A stretch of 64,000 bases of DNA from DASUPK01 sp963795665 (GTDB lineage: Bacteria > Actinomycetota > Thermoleophilia > Solirubrobacterales > 70-9). Each line of letters opens with the position of its first letter. Within the stretch, counting starts at the first letter, position 1. The notes below the pieces were generated by a model, which made no database searches, was not told the origin of the DNA, and saw only the letters and a program-made list of their open reading frames with translations. The stretch lies in contig CAWCIP010000005.1 of assembly GCA_963795665.1 (NCBI GenBank), forward strand, positions 248,001 through 312,000. Direction: 5' to 3'. Shown in pieces: positions 33,309 to 43,711 of this stretch. The position numbers and the translations under genes were made by a program.

Positions 33309-34369
33309 TAGGGAGAGAGTACGTGCCCGACCGCCGGGTCAGACCTGCCGTCGAGCAGCTCGCGGTAGATGCGCTCGATCTCCTTCTCGCCAGAGCCGTG
33401 CTCGATCTGCAGCCAGTCCCGGGTCCACTCCACGTACGGGCCCCAGGCCTCGGCGATCCGCTCGTTGACCCCGTCGGGTCCCCAGTCCTCGGTGCGCTTG
33501 CGAAGCCGGTCGGGAGCGAAGAAGAAGACGGGCTTGGGGCCCGCCAGATCGGAGCCGCCGCCGAGGTCCTCGCGGTGGGTGATGCCGACGGCCGCCGAGT
33601 GCTTGAGCTGGTCGCCGTAGTGGCCGTGGACCGCGCTGCGGACCTTGGCGTCGCCCGACATGTCGACGTAGACGGCCGGGTCGCGGTCGAGCGAGCCGAG
33701 CTCCTCGTACGGGACCACCTTGTCGTAGACGCCCAGGGACTCGGTGAACTCGACGTTGCCCGGCGAGGTCAGGCCGATCACCTCGATGCCGTCGCGCCTG
33801 TCGACGAGATACGCGAGAGCCGAAGAGGTCCGGCTCGACGCGCTCGACAGCACCGCGGCCTTCGCGCCGAAGAAGTCCTCGTCGTCGAGGAAGTCGTCGA
33901 TCAGGAACGAGGTGAAGTAGAGCGGCCAGAGCAGCATCTGCTGGTCCTCGTTCCGCTCCTCGTAGAAGGGGAGTCCGGCGACCCGGATGTAGCGGTTGTA
34001 TGCGGCGGGCAGCTTGGCGCGATGGGGGCTGGTGTCGACGAAGTCGAGCGGGTCCGAGCGGTCCGGTTGCACGACGAGGTGGGAGGCGGGGGGGAGGTAC
34101 CCGAAGACCCTGGTTCCCTCCGGGATGCCCTCCGCCTCGCTGGCGACGACGTCGGCGAAGCCCCAGACCGGCATCCGCGCCCATCCATCCTCGGCGGGGA
34201 AGAAGTCCCAATAGCTCATCGCCTCGCCCATCACCGCGTAGGTGATGTTGTTGGTGGTGAGCCCGAAGGAGTCGACTCCGAGCAGCACCTGGCCCGCCTC
34301 GAGCGTGGGCGCCTCGGGGTCCTCGAAGCGCGTTTCCTGCAGATCGTCCTTCTTGACGAGGAAGTCGAT
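33308..34369 (-). CDS. DUF2855-family protein, non-canonical start
   Basis: 353 aa if it begins at ATC 34369 (IDFLVKKDDLQETRFED). A canonical GTG start exists only at 34288, which would cut off the conserved first 27 residues. In-frame TAG at 34381-34379 rules out anything further upstream. VDSFGLTTNNITYAVMGEAM, WGFADVVASEAEGI, GTRVFGYLPPASHLV, SSASSRTSSALAYLV and VVPYEEL follow the family, whose fold recalls zinc-free medium-chain dehydrogenases. Function unknown. TAGGCT lies 6 nt before the ATC. Confidence 0.78.
   Translation of the reverse strand: MDFLVKKDDLQETRFEDPEAPTLEAGQVLLGVDSFGLTTNNITYAVMGEAMSYWDFFPAEDGWARMPVWGFADVVASEAEGIPEGTRVFGYLPPASHLVVQPDRSDPLDFVDTSPHRAKLPAAYNRYIRVAGLPFYEERNEDQQMLLWPLYFTSFLIDDFLDDEDFFGAKAAVLSSASSRTSSALAYLVDRRDGIEVIGLTSPGNVEFTESLGVYDKVVPYEELGSLDRDPAVYVDMSGDAKVRSAVHGHYGDQLKHSAAVGITHREDLGGGSDLAGPKPVFFFAPDRLRKRTEDWGPDGVNERIAEAWGPYVEWTRDWLQIEHGSGEKEIERIYRELLDGRSDPAVGHVLSP
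33316..33321 (-). promoter_or_regulatory. -10 box (TACTCT) inside the DUF2855 gene
   Basis: TACTCT-CTCCCTA-GTG on the minus strand: 7 nt spacing to the GTG at 33308, and the intervening TAG is the upstream stop. Confidence 0.45.
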
Positions 34370-34375
34370 GACCGG

Positions 34376-34381
34376 AGCCTA
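34376..34381 (-). promoter_or_regulatory. -10 box (TAGGCT) 6 nt before ATC 34369
   Basis: TAGGCT-CCGGTC-ATC on the minus strand, with the same geometry as the boxes in front of ATG and GTG starts elsewhere in the window. Confidence 0.45.
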
Positions 34382-34453
34382 GTGGGTAGGTTTAGCTCGC
34401 TGGTCAACGGGCACCCTCACCTGTCCGGGGGTACGAGAGATTGGAGGCTGGAC

Positions 34454-35842
34454 GTGAATGGACGGCTCTCCGCGCTCGATGACTCGTTCTTGGCCGTCGA
34501 GAGCGACAGCGCACATATGCACGTTGGCTGGGCGTCGGTCTTCCGGCCACCGGAGGAAGGGTCCGCGCCCAGCTTCGCGGAGCTCCGCGACCACATCGCG
34601 TCACGACTTGCTCGCGCTCCCCGCTACCGGCAGCGAATCGCCCGGGTGCCGCTGGGCCTGAACGCGCCGATCTGGGTGGACGATGAGCTCTTCGACGTCA
34701 ACCGGCACGTGGTCGCTTCGAGCGCGAGCTCTCTCCCCGAGCTGGTCGACTCCTGCATGTCCACGCAGCTCCGGCGCGACCGCCCGCTCTGGCAGATTCG
34801 CATCTCGGATCGCCTGGACGACGGCCGGATCGGCGTCGTCGGCAAGGTCCACCACTGCATGGTCGACGGCGTAGCGGCCGTCGAGCTCGGATCGCTCCTG
34901 CTCGACCCCACTCCCATCCCACCGTCGGAGAAATCCGACGGCTGGCGGCCGAGGAGAACCCCGGGACCCGCCCAGCGGCTTCTCGGCGGCGTCGTGGACC
35001 GCATTCTGGAGGGAGCCTCCCTGGCGCGCTTTCCGGCGCGGCTGGCTCGCTCGCCCGGGCGCGTCGCCGATCTGGTTGAGCCGGCGCGCCGCGCCCGCAA
35101 GGCGCTCGCTCACTCGATGCGCCCATCCGAGCCGCAGGAGCCCGTCAACCAGCCGATCACCGGCGCTCGTCACCTGGCCTGGTTTTCGCGCCCGCTCGCA
35201 GACCTGAAGCGGATCGGCCGTCCCTTCGGGGCCTCGGTCAACGACGTCCTGCTGGCCGCCTCGGCGGGGGGCATGCGGCGCTTCCTCCAGGATCGCGACC
35301 GCGACCCCGTGCCGCTGAAGACGATGGTGCCGGTCAACGTGCGTGAGGGTGACGCCGCCGATCTCGGCAACCGGATCTCCTTCGTGTTCGTCGACCTCCC
35401 CTGCGACGAGCCCGACCCCGCGCGGCGGCTGCAGAACGTCCGGCTCGAGATGAGCGAGCGCAAGGAGGAGGGCATGCCTGAGGGCGCCGACGCCGCCATG
35501 GCCGCGATCAGGTACATCCCACGCGCGGCGCAACACGCCCTGAGCCGCAAGATCGCGAGCCCGCGGACCTTCAACATCACCGTCTCCAACATCCCGGGCC
35601 CGCGTCTGCCGATGTACATGCGCGGCTGCGAGCTGGAGGCGGCCTACCCGGTCGTCCCGATCGCGGACGATCATGCGGTCTCCATCGGGATGACGACCGT
35701 CCGGGACAACGCCTGTTTCGGCCTCTACGCGGCAAGCGATCCCCTGCCGGACTCCGACCGGCTGGCGGAGGCCGTCGATCACTCGATCGACGAGCTGCTC
35801 GAGCTCGCGGTCGAGAGTCGCGGCCTAGAGGTCCAGGCGTAG
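34454..35842 (+). CDS. wax ester synthase / diacylglycerol acyltransferase (WS/DGAT)
   Basis: 462 aa from GTG 34454, with GGAGG 6 nt upstream. The catalytic HHxxxDG motif is HHCMVDG at 133-139. PLWQIRISDRL precedes it, and the second domain has NQPITGARHLAWFSRPL, VNDVLLAASAGGMRRFL, PVNVREG and the NISNIPGP-type motif (ITVSNIPGPRLPMYM). It esterifies fatty alcohols or diacylglycerol with acyl-CoA for storage lipid. The acyl-CoA ligase at 29258 could supply substrate; that link is inference. Confidence 0.93.
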   Translation: MNGRLSALDDSFLAVESDSAHMHVGWASVFRPPEEGSAPSFAELRDHIASRLARAPRYRQRIARVPLGLNAPIWVDDELFDVNRHVVASSASSLPELVDSCMSTQLRRDRPLWQIRISDRLDDGRIGVVGKVHHCMVDGVAAVELGSLLLDPTPIPPSEKSDGWRPRRTPGPAQRLLGGVVDRILEGASLARFPARLARSPGRVADLVEPARRARKALAHSMRPSEPQEPVNQPITGARHLAWFSRPLADLKRIGRPFGASVNDVLLAASAGGMRRFLQDRDRDPVPLKTMVPVNVREGDAADLGNRISFVFVDLPCDEPDPARRLQNVRLEMSERKEEGMPEGADAAMAAIRYIPRAAQHALSRKIASPRTFNITVSNIPGPRLPMYMRGCELEAAYPVVPIADDHAVSIGMTTVRDNACFGLYAASDPLPDSDRLAEAVDHSIDELLELAVESRGLEVQA

Positions 35843-36760
35843 CTCCTGGCCGACGGTGCCCTCGGGGAACACCGGGTGGGGCTCCTCGCCGATCTGCTCG
35901 AAACCCTTGGCGTCGTAGATCCGGCGGGCGCTCTCCAGCGAGCTGTTGGTCCAGAGGATCATCCGCTCGTACCCCTTCGCGCGAGCGAAGCGGATGCAGC
36001 GCTCGACCAGCCCGCTGCCGACGCCGAAGCCCCGTGCCCAGCCTTCGACGAAGAGCAGCCGGAGCTGAGCCACGTCCTCGGACTTGCGGACGCAGTAGAC
36101 GGCGCCGGCGCGCTCGCCGTCGAGCTCTGCGATCCAACCCCGCTCTCGCTTCGAGTCGTGCTCGGCCAGGAAGTCGGCGACGATGCGCGCGACCAGCGCC
36201 TCGAATTCCGGAGGCCAGCCGAGCTCGTCGTCGTAGAGGTGAGCGTGTCGCTCGAGTACCCAGCCGTGATCGCCCGGGCGGATGGGGCGGATCTCCATGC
36301 GGCGTCGCTCCAGCGGCTCGCCGAGGATCCGGCGGATCGAGCCCATCGCCTCCACGAGGCGCCGCTGCTGCTCGTCCGAGTAGGCGCCGAGCACCTCGCC
36401 GATCTCCGCACCCGAGCGCCGGTCGAGGCTGGCGAAGGTGCGGCGCCCTTTGGCGGTCAGCTCGACCAGCTGACGGCGGCGGTCCGCGCTCGAGCGCACC
36501 CGCTTGATCAGACCCTCTTCACCGAAGCGGTTGAGGATCCGGCTGAGATAGCCCGCGTCCAGGCCGAGCTCGCGACGGAGGTGGGCAACCTCCGTCCCAG
36601 GGTGTGTGGCGATCTCATGGATCACCCGCGCCTCGGTGATCGAGAACGAGCTGTGGAGGTAGCCCGGGGAGAGGAGGCCGACCTTGAGCGGATAGAACCG
36701 GTTGAAGGCGCGGACGGCTGCGACGCGGTGATCCCCAGCCCTGTTCGTCGCACTCGCCAT
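35825..36760 (-). CDS. MarR-family regulator fused to a GNAT acetyltransferase
   Basis: 311 aa from ATG 36760 (TTG 36778 lies within the operator). Residues about 1-150 form a MarR winged helix: YLHSSFSITEARVIHEIATH, LRRELGLDAGYLSRILNRFGEEGLIKR and SADRRRQLVELTAKG. Residues about 155-311 are a GNAT domain: IRPIRPGDHGWVLERHAHLY, LLFVEGWARGFGVGSGLVERC (acetyl-CoA loop RGFGVGSG) and LWTNSSLESARRIYDAKGFEQ. The fusion is a known architecture. A perfect TTGACT-G-AGTCAA repeat sits at its own start, which suggests autoregulation and control of the divergent NTF2-like gene. Its 3' end overlaps the DGAT gene by 18 nt. Confidence 0.9.
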   Translation of the reverse strand: MASATNRAGDHRVAAVRAFNRFYPLKVGLLSPGYLHSSFSITEARVIHEIATHPGTEVAHLRRELGLDAGYLSRILNRFGEEGLIKRVRSSADRRRQLVELTAKGRRTFASLDRRSGAEIGEVLGAYSDEQQRRLVEAMGSIRRILGEPLERRRMEIRPIRPGDHGWVLERHAHLYDDELGWPPEFEALVARIVADFLAEHDSKRERGWIAELDGERAGAVYCVRKSEDVAQLRLLFVEGWARGFGVGSGLVERCIRFARAKGYERMILWTNSSLESARRIYDAKGFEQIGEEPHPVFPEGTVGQELRLDL

Positions 36761-36783
36761 ATTCCTTGACTGAGTCAAAGAAT
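36761..36783. promoter_or_regulatory. MarR-type operator
   Basis: ATTCCTTGACTGAGTCAAAGAAT-like palindrome: outer ATTC/GAAT arms and an inner perfect 13-bp TTGACTGAGTCAA (36766-36778). It abuts the MarR-GNAT ATG and lies 25 nt upstream of the divergent -10 box. Confidence 0.75.
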
Positions 36784-36807
36784 ATACAGGAGCTCGCTCG
36801 GGGGAAT

Positions 36808-36813
36808 TAGGGT
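36808..36813 (+). promoter_or_regulatory. -10 box (TAGGGT) 6 nt before GTG 36820
   Basis: TAGGGT-GAGGGT-GTG. It is in reach of the MarR-type operator just upstream. Confidence 0.5.
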
Positions 36814-36819
36814 GAGGGT

Positions 36820-37209
36820 GTGACTGAGTCAGACCCCGCAGATGTCTCGCGGGCCTTCTTCCAGGCCTACGCCGACGGCGATCGCGACGGGGCGGCCTCG
36901 CTGCTGGCCGTGGATGTGACCGCCTACATCACCAATGCCGACGCCGGGGTCGACACCGTGACCGGCCGCGATGCCTACATGGCCCGAGTCCCGGACCTCC
37001 AGGAGGCCGGCGGAAGCGCTCAGATCACGCAGGTCGTCGGGATCGACTCGGAGCGTGCGATGACGATGGTGGAGATCCGGGTACCGGACCGCAAGGGAAA
37101 GAGCCTGCACAACCACGCCGCCTTCCTCGCCAGGGTCGCCCGCGGCGAGATCGCCGAGCTCTGGATGGTCGAGGCGCTCCCCGCCTATTCAGACGAGTTC
37201 TGGTCCTAG
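36820..37209 (+). CDS. NTF2/SnoaL-like protein
   Basis: 129 aa from GTG 36820. PADVSRAFFQAYADGDRDGAASLLAVDVTAYI, VTGRDAYMARVPDLQEAGG, SERAMTMVEIRVPDRKG and NHAAFLARVARGEIAELWMVEALPAYSDEFW give a full NTF2-like fold with the family's usual helix-strand order. Activity unknown. It lies divergent from the MarR-GNAT gene across a palindromic operator and is a plausible target of it. Its stop directly abuts that of glnN. Confidence 0.8.
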   Translation: MTESDPADVSRAFFQAYADGDRDGAASLLAVDVTAYITNADAGVDTVTGRDAYMARVPDLQEAGGSAQITQVVGIDSERAMTMVEIRVPDRKGKSLHNHAAFLARVARGEIAELWMVEALPAYSDEFWS

Positions 37210-39354
<2,145 letters not shown>

Positions 39355-39510
39355 CTTCGGGGCAGCCTCCTCGCAGGCATGGCGCGCCAGCGGGCGCGCC
39401 GAGGTTGGTCAGGTGAATCGAGGCAGGAGATTAGAGGCCAACGGAGTATCGAGGCATTGTCCGCGCGTATAAAAATCGCAATACGCGGTTCGACACGAGG
39501 TAGGGACCGG

Positions 39511-39516
39511 TAGCCT
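39511..39516 (+). promoter_or_regulatory. promoter with -10 TAGCCT and -35 TTCGAC
   Basis: TAGCCT is 8 nt before ATG 39525; TTCGAC lies at 39489-39494 with a 16-nt spacer. The stretch 39455-39500 is AT-richer than its surroundings and is shared with the divergent glnN. Confidence 0.5.
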
Positions 39517-39524
39517 GGGCTTCG

Positions 39525-39941
39525 ATGGCCGATTTTCCTGCGCCGAGCGAGGGATTCGTGCTCACGCACTTCATCGTCAGCGCCGACGTGCCGCGCTCGG
39601 CGGCCTTCTACACCGACGTGCTCGGGGGCGAGGTGGTGATGGAGGGAGAGCCGACCATCGTCCAGCTCGCCAACGGCTGGGTGATCATCAACGTGGGCGG
39701 CGGCCCCACCGAGGACAAGCCCGAGGTCGTGCTGGAGGCTCCGACCGAGCCCAACCGGGTGAGCGCCTTCCTCAACATCCGGGTGGCCGACATCCAGGCG
39801 TGTTATGAGGAGTGGGGCTCGAAGGGGGCCGAGTTCCTCACCCCGCCCCAGGATCGCGGGGCCGAGATCCGCTGCTACATGCGCGATCCCGACGGCCACC
39901 TGATCGAGGTGGGCCAGAGCACCGCGACGCAGTCAGGCTGA
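39525..39941 (+). CDS. VOC-family (glyoxalase-like) protein
   Basis: 138 aa, one VOC unit pair: GFVLTHFIVSADVPRSAAFYTDVLGGEVV, IVQLANGWVIINVGGGP, RVSAFLNIRVADIQACYEEWGSKGAEFL and GAEIRCYMRDPDGHLIEVGQS. The metal ligands expected are the His of THFIV and the Glu of LIEVG; the reaction is unassigned. A divergent promoter separates it from glnN. It overlaps the convergent two-domain VOC gene by 9 nt. Confidence 0.87.
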   Translation: MADFPAPSEGFVLTHFIVSADVPRSAAFYTDVLGGEVVMEGEPTIVQLANGWVIINVGGGPTEDKPEVVLEAPTEPNRVSAFLNIRVADIQACYEEWGSKGAEFLTPPQDRGAEIRCYMRDPDGHLIEVGQSTATQSG

Positions 39942-40796
39942 CGCGGCGAGCTCGACCCGGTTGCCCGACGGGTCGGTGACCCGGACGCGGTCGTCCTCCC
40001 GAACGGGCTCGAAGCCCGCTTCGCGGAGGCGGTCCTCCTCGGCGGCCAGCTGATCCGGGCCCCGCAGCTCGATTGCGAACTGGCGCAGGCCCCTGCTGCC
40101 CTCGGGCGGGGGAGGGGCGCCCTCGCCCGCCCAGGTGTTGAGCCCGATGTGATGGTGGTATCCGCCGGCCGAGACGAACAGCGCTCCCGGATAGCCGCGG
40201 ACCATCACGTCGAAGCCGAGCGCGCCCGAATAGAACGCCTCGGCCGCGGCCAGGTCGCCGACGTTGAGGTGGACGTGGCCGATGCGCGTGCCGGCCGCCA
40301 TGCCGGTGCCGGCGTCCTCGCGGCGCAGCTCGCCGAGCACGCCGTCGAGGTCGATCGGAAGGGTGTCCATCTGCAGGACGCCGTCGCGAACGGGCCACTC
40401 CTCCCGCGGCCGGTCGCGGTAGAGCTCGATCCCGTTGCCCTCCGGGTCGCTCAAGTACAGCGCCTCGCTGACCAGGTGATCGGAGGCGCCGCTCAGCCGC
40501 CAGCCGGCCTCGGCCACTCGCTGGAGCGCCCGCGCGAGATCCGCGCGGCTCGGCACCAGAATGGCCAGATGGAAGAGGCCGCTTGTGCCTGCTTGGCGCG
40601 GCAGGGCGTCCGGGTCGCCGACCAGCTCGATCACCGCGCGGCCGTCCGTTCCGAGCCGAACCATCTCGCCTCCCGGTTCGAGCTCGGAGAGGCCGATCGC
40701 GTCCCGGTAGAAGTCGCGAGCCCTGCCCAGGTCGGCGACGGTCAGGCGCACTGCGCCCATCGAGGTGCCGGGGTCGATCGAGCCGTTCTCGTTCAC
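39933..40796 (-). CDS. two-domain VOC protein (catechol 2,3-dioxygenase-like)
   Basis: 287 aa. Domain 1 (residues 10-135): MGAVRLTVADLGRARDFYRDAIGL, LFHLAILVPSRADLARAL, LYLSDPEGNGIELYRDRP. Domain 2 (165-285): GHVHLNVGDLAAAEAFYSGALGF, GGYHHHIGLNTWAGEG, RVTDPSGNRVELAAS. His, His and Glu metal ligands appear in GHVHL, HHHIGLN and NRVEL. The layout matches CatE-type extradiol dioxygenases. GTG start with TACCCT 6 nt upstream. Confidence 0.88.
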   Translation of the reverse strand: MNENGSIDPGTSMGAVRLTVADLGRARDFYRDAIGLSELEPGGEMVRLGTDGRAVIELVGDPDALPRQAGTSGLFHLAILVPSRADLARALQRVAEAGWRLSGASDHLVSEALYLSDPEGNGIELYRDRPREEWPVRDGVLQMDTLPIDLDGVLGELRREDAGTGMAAGTRIGHVHLNVGDLAAAEAFYSGALGFDVMVRGYPGALFVSAGGYHHHIGLNTWAGEGAPPPPEGSRGLRQFAIELRGPDQLAAEEDRLREAGFEPVREDDRVRVTDPSGNRVELAASA

Positions 40797-40802
40797 CAGT
40801 TC

Positions 40803-40808
40803 AGGGTA
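40803..40808 (-). promoter_or_regulatory. -10 box (TACCCT) 6 nt before GTG 40796
   Basis: TACCCT-GAACTG-GTG on the minus strand, no ribosome site. Confidence 0.5.
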
Positions 40809-40873
40809 AAGAGGACAGATTCGGCAATAACTACGGATGCCCCGGGGAGGAGGGCCGTGAGATCCTGCCGCCC

Positions 40874-42379
40874 GTGAAGACCGGCGAAGGGGCTCTAGAG
40901 ACAGGGGGCGCCGGCCGCGAGTTCCACCAGCCGCGCACGATGGCCACCGTCCTCGGCGGGTTGTTCCTCGCAGGCGGGATCATCGGCGGCCTCTCGCTGC
41001 TGCTGCCGCATCCGAGCTCGTTCGACTCTCCGGCGCTGTGGAGCAACGTGGTGCTCGCGTTCTGCTCCGGTCTCGCCCTCCTGCTGCTGCGCAACCGGCT
41101 GACCGGCTGGGCGATCCAGCTCGTCGTGCTGGCCGGGACGCTGGTCGTCACCCGGGCCGTGTACTACGGGCACGATCCGAGCGGCTACTACACGATCTGG
41201 TACCTCTGGATCGGCGTCTACGCATTCTTCTTCTTCGGTCGCCGCTGGGGCGCCGCCCAGATGGCGTTCGTCGGCCTCGCCTATGGCTGGGTCCTCACCC
41301 AGCTCACGGGGCCGACGCCGGTTGCCCGCTGGGTGGTGACGATCGGGAGCATCCTGGTCGCCGGCATGCTCGTCGACGCTCTCGCCGCGCGGCTGCGACG
41401 CGAGACCGTCGCCGCGGCCCGGCGGGCCGCGAACCTCGAGGCCGTCGGCGAGGTGGCGAGGCAGCTCGCCACTCAGAGCGACCCGCGGGCGGTGGGCTGG
41501 GCGATCTGCTCCGCCGCCGTGCGGACCGCGCACGCCTCTGTCGCGGTGCTCTGGCGGCCAAGCCGGACGGGCGACGCGCTGCAGGCGACAGCCGTGGCGG
41601 GAACGGACGCCGAGGGCGTCTCCCTGCCGTTCGTGACCCCCAACTCCGGGGCGATCCAGGCCTTCACCTCGGCAACCGACCGCTTCGCGGCGCTTCGCGG
41701 CGCGAAGCCCGCGCAGGAGCTGGCGCCGGCCTTCGAGGCGGGGGCGGCGCTCTGGCAGCCGATTCTCCGTGGAAAGAGCACGGCAGTCGGGGTTCTCGCG
41801 GTCTACTGGCACGAGCCACTCGAGCAGCTCGCGGGAGAGACCCGGCGGGCGGTCAGGCTGCTGGCGCTCGAGGCGGCGATCGCGATCGAGCGCGGCGAGC
41901 TGCTCGGCCGGCTCGAGGTCGCGGCCCGCACCGACGATCTCACCGGGCTGTTGAACCGCCGCGCCTGGGACGAGGAGCTCGGTCGCGAGCTCTCGCGTGC
42001 CGACCGGGACGCCGCCGCTCTCTGCGTCGCCATCCTCGACCTCGACAAGTTCAAGAGCTACAACGACACCCACGGCCACCAGGCCGGCGACCGCTTCCTG
42101 AAGCAGATGGCCGGCGCCTGGTCGCAGACCCTGCGCGCCGGAGACATCCTGGCGCGCTACGGGGGCGAGGAGTTCGCCCTCGCCCTCCCGGGGACCAATC
42201 TCGAGCACGCCCAGGAGATGCTGGAGCGCCTGCGGGAGTCGCTCCCCGACGGGCAGACCTGCTCGGCCGGCGTCTGCCGGTGGGACGGCAAGGAGAGCGC
42301 GGAATCACTGACCGCGCGTGCGGACACCGCCCTCTACGCGGCCAAGGAGGCGGGCCGCGACCGGGTGATCGGGATCTAG
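40874..42379 (+). CDS. membrane-bound GAF-GGDEF diguanylate cyclase
   Basis: 501 aa from GTG 40874. Five or six N-terminal helices (VLGGLFLAGGIIGGLSLLLP, VVLAFCSGLALLLLRN, AIQLVVLAGTLVVTRAV and more) form the sensor. A GAF-like region follows (VGWAICSAAVRTAHASVAVLW to AIAIERGELLGRL). The GGDEF domain starts at TDDLTGLLNRRAWDEEL and has the active loop ARYGGEEFALALPG. An RxxD inhibitory site (RAGD) sits 5 residues before GGEEF, so c-di-GMP product inhibition is expected. Converts two GTP to c-di-GMP. Confidence 0.93.
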   Translation: MKTGEGALETGGAGREFHQPRTMATVLGGLFLAGGIIGGLSLLLPHPSSFDSPALWSNVVLAFCSGLALLLLRNRLTGWAIQLVVLAGTLVVTRAVYYGHDPSGYYTIWYLWIGVYAFFFFGRRWGAAQMAFVGLAYGWVLTQLTGPTPVARWVVTIGSILVAGMLVDALAARLRRETVAAARRAANLEAVGEVARQLATQSDPRAVGWAICSAAVRTAHASVAVLWRPSRTGDALQATAVAGTDAEGVSLPFVTPNSGAIQAFTSATDRFAALRGAKPAQELAPAFEAGAALWQPILRGKSTAVGVLAVYWHEPLEQLAGETRRAVRLLALEAAIAIERGELLGRLEVAARTDDLTGLLNRRAWDEELGRELSRADRDAAALCVAILDLDKFKSYNDTHGHQAGDRFLKQMAGAWSQTLRAGDILARYGGEEFALALPGTNLEHAQEMLERLRESLPDGQTCSAGVCRWDGKESAESLTARADTALYAAKEAGRDRVIGI

Positions 42380-43017
42380 CCTAGGAGCAGCTCGTCGGCT
42401 CCCTCGGGCTTCCAGCGCTCGGCGACGGCGGCGAGAGGGATTCCCAGGAACCAGAAGCACACCGCCAGCGTCGTGGAGACGAAGGCGATCGGGATGGAGA
42501 GCAGGAAGAAGAGGACCGGCGATAGGGACATCGCGGCCCCGTAGCGGTAGACGTCGCGCGGCAGCTTCCTCTGCATGAGGTCGTGGTTCTGGGCGCGGCT
42601 GAACAGGACGACCTCCATCCCGCTGACGGCGGCGACGTTGATCGCGTAGATCGCTATCGACAGCGGGTTCTCGAAGTACTTGCCGAGGAGCGCGGTGGGA
42701 AAGGGGAGGAATGCGATGAACGCCAGGTAGACCAGGTTCAAGGCGATCATCCCCCGGTCGATCCGCGCCAGCCCGGAGAAGGCGGCGTGATGCGCGACCC
42801 AGTAGCGGCCGATCACCGCGAAGCTGATGAAGAAGCTGACGAAGGTCGCCGTGTCGTCGGCGAGCGCGTCGGCAAGGTCGTGGACGCTGTGGGTGTCGTT
42901 GATCACGGGGACCGCCAGGTCCACGACGAGCAGGGTCATCGCGATCGCGAACAACCCATCGGTGAACGTCAGCATCCGCGCGAACTCGACGCTCTCGCGG
43001 TCGTAGGTCCGGGGCAC
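42376..43017 (-). CDS. TMEM175-family (DUF1211) potassium-channel-like protein
   Basis: 213 aa from GTG 43017 (TTG 43035 is the alternative). The family signature FTDGLFAIAMTLLVVDLAVP, the first pore helix, is at the N-terminus. FVSFFISFAVIGRYWVAHHAAF, MIALNLVYLAFIAFLPFPTALLGKY, IYAINVAAVSGMEVVLF and SLSPVLFFLLSIPIAFVSTTLAVCF supply the remaining helices of a 6-TM unit. Bacterial TMEM175 proteins are K+-leak channels as tetramers. It overlaps the stop of the upstream gene slightly only if TTG is used, and its own stop overlaps the GGDEF stop. Confidence 0.88.
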   Translation of the reverse strand: MPRTYDRESVEFARMLTFTDGLFAIAMTLLVVDLAVPVINDTHSVHDLADALADDTATFVSFFISFAVIGRYWVAHHAAFSGLARIDRGMIALNLVYLAFIAFLPFPTALLGKYFENPLSIAIYAINVAAVSGMEVVLFSRAQNHDLMQRKLPRDVYRYGAAMSLSPVLFFLLSIPIAFVSTTLAVCFWFLGIPLAAVAERWKPEGADELLLG

Positions 43018-43024
43018 CTGTCCG

Positions 43025-43711
43025 CTAGAGACCAAGGTCCCGCAGGAACCCGGGCTTGAGCGCGCTCAGGTTGACGAACGCGGGGAGGGGCATGTCGTCC
43101 GGGTTGCCCCGGACGCCGATGCGCGCGCCCTCGGGCGCCTCGCCCTCGAGGCGCTCTCCGATCTCGACCGCCTTGTCCTCGGAGGGGGCGCCGACCAGCA
43201 GATAGCGGAAGTGGCGCTTCACGGGAAGACCCTCGGCGCGGAGCTGCCTGGCGAAGGACTGCGTGTCCCTGACGTGGGGGAGGTCGACCATGACCTCCCA
43301 CGGATACTCGCCGTAGCGGTGGGCCTCCTCGGAGCCCTCGTGCTCGGCCTCGTGCATCTCGTCGACCCTCGCCGCCTCGTCGTCGGGCAGCGGCTCCGAG
43401 GCGTCCTTCCACTCGTCGGCGACGGGGTGCCAGCGCATCAGGCGGACCTCGCCGGCGAGCTTCTCGTCCTGCATCAGGTTCTTGACGACGCGCTCGGCCT
43501 CCTGGGCGGACTCCTCGTGCCAGGCGTAGACGAAGACGAAGCGGCCGTCGCGCGTCACGATCACGCTGCCGCCGAGCAGCTTGCGGGCCTCGTTGTCGAG
43601 CTGGAGGTGGTGGAGCGCGTCGCTCAGGGTGGCGCCGTTGTGGTCCTCGTCGAGGGCCACCTCGACGCGCCACTCGTCGCGGTCGCGTGGCGGCTGATCG
43701 GTCTCGTTCAC
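43025..43711 (-). CDS. protein with two similar alpha/beta domains, function unknown
   Basis: 228 aa from GTG 43711. The first half (DEWRVEVALDEDHNGATLSDALHHLQL, then KLLGGSVIVTRDGRFVFVYAW, ESAQEAERVVKNLMQDEK) and second half (YPWEVMVDLPHVRDTQSFARQLRAEGL, RHFRYLLVGAPSEDKAVEIGERLEGE) have the same strand-helix-strand-strand-helix order. This suggests an internal duplication of a ferredoxin- or SPOR-like domain. No catalytic motif; cytoplasmic and acidic. Leaderless start with TAGAGT 7 nt upstream; probably cotranscribed with the TMEM175-type gene. Confidence 0.75.
   Translation of the reverse strand: MNETDQPPRDRDEWRVEVALDEDHNGATLSDALHHLQLDNEARKLLGGSVIVTRDGRFVFVYAWHEESAQEAERVVKNLMQDEKLAGEVRLMRWHPVADEWKDASEPLPDDEAARVDEMHEAEHEGSEEAHRYGEYPWEVMVDLPHVRDTQSFARQLRAEGLPVKRHFRYLLVGAPSEDKAVEIGERLEGEAPEGARIGVRGNPDDMPLPAFVNLSALKPGFLRDLGL

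Noticed and set aside
33323..34450. Long plus-strand open frame running from inside DUF2855 into the DGAT gene
   Set aside because: The first 377 codons are the complement of DUF2855 with shadow composition; the real DGAT start is GTG 34454 with a ribosome site.
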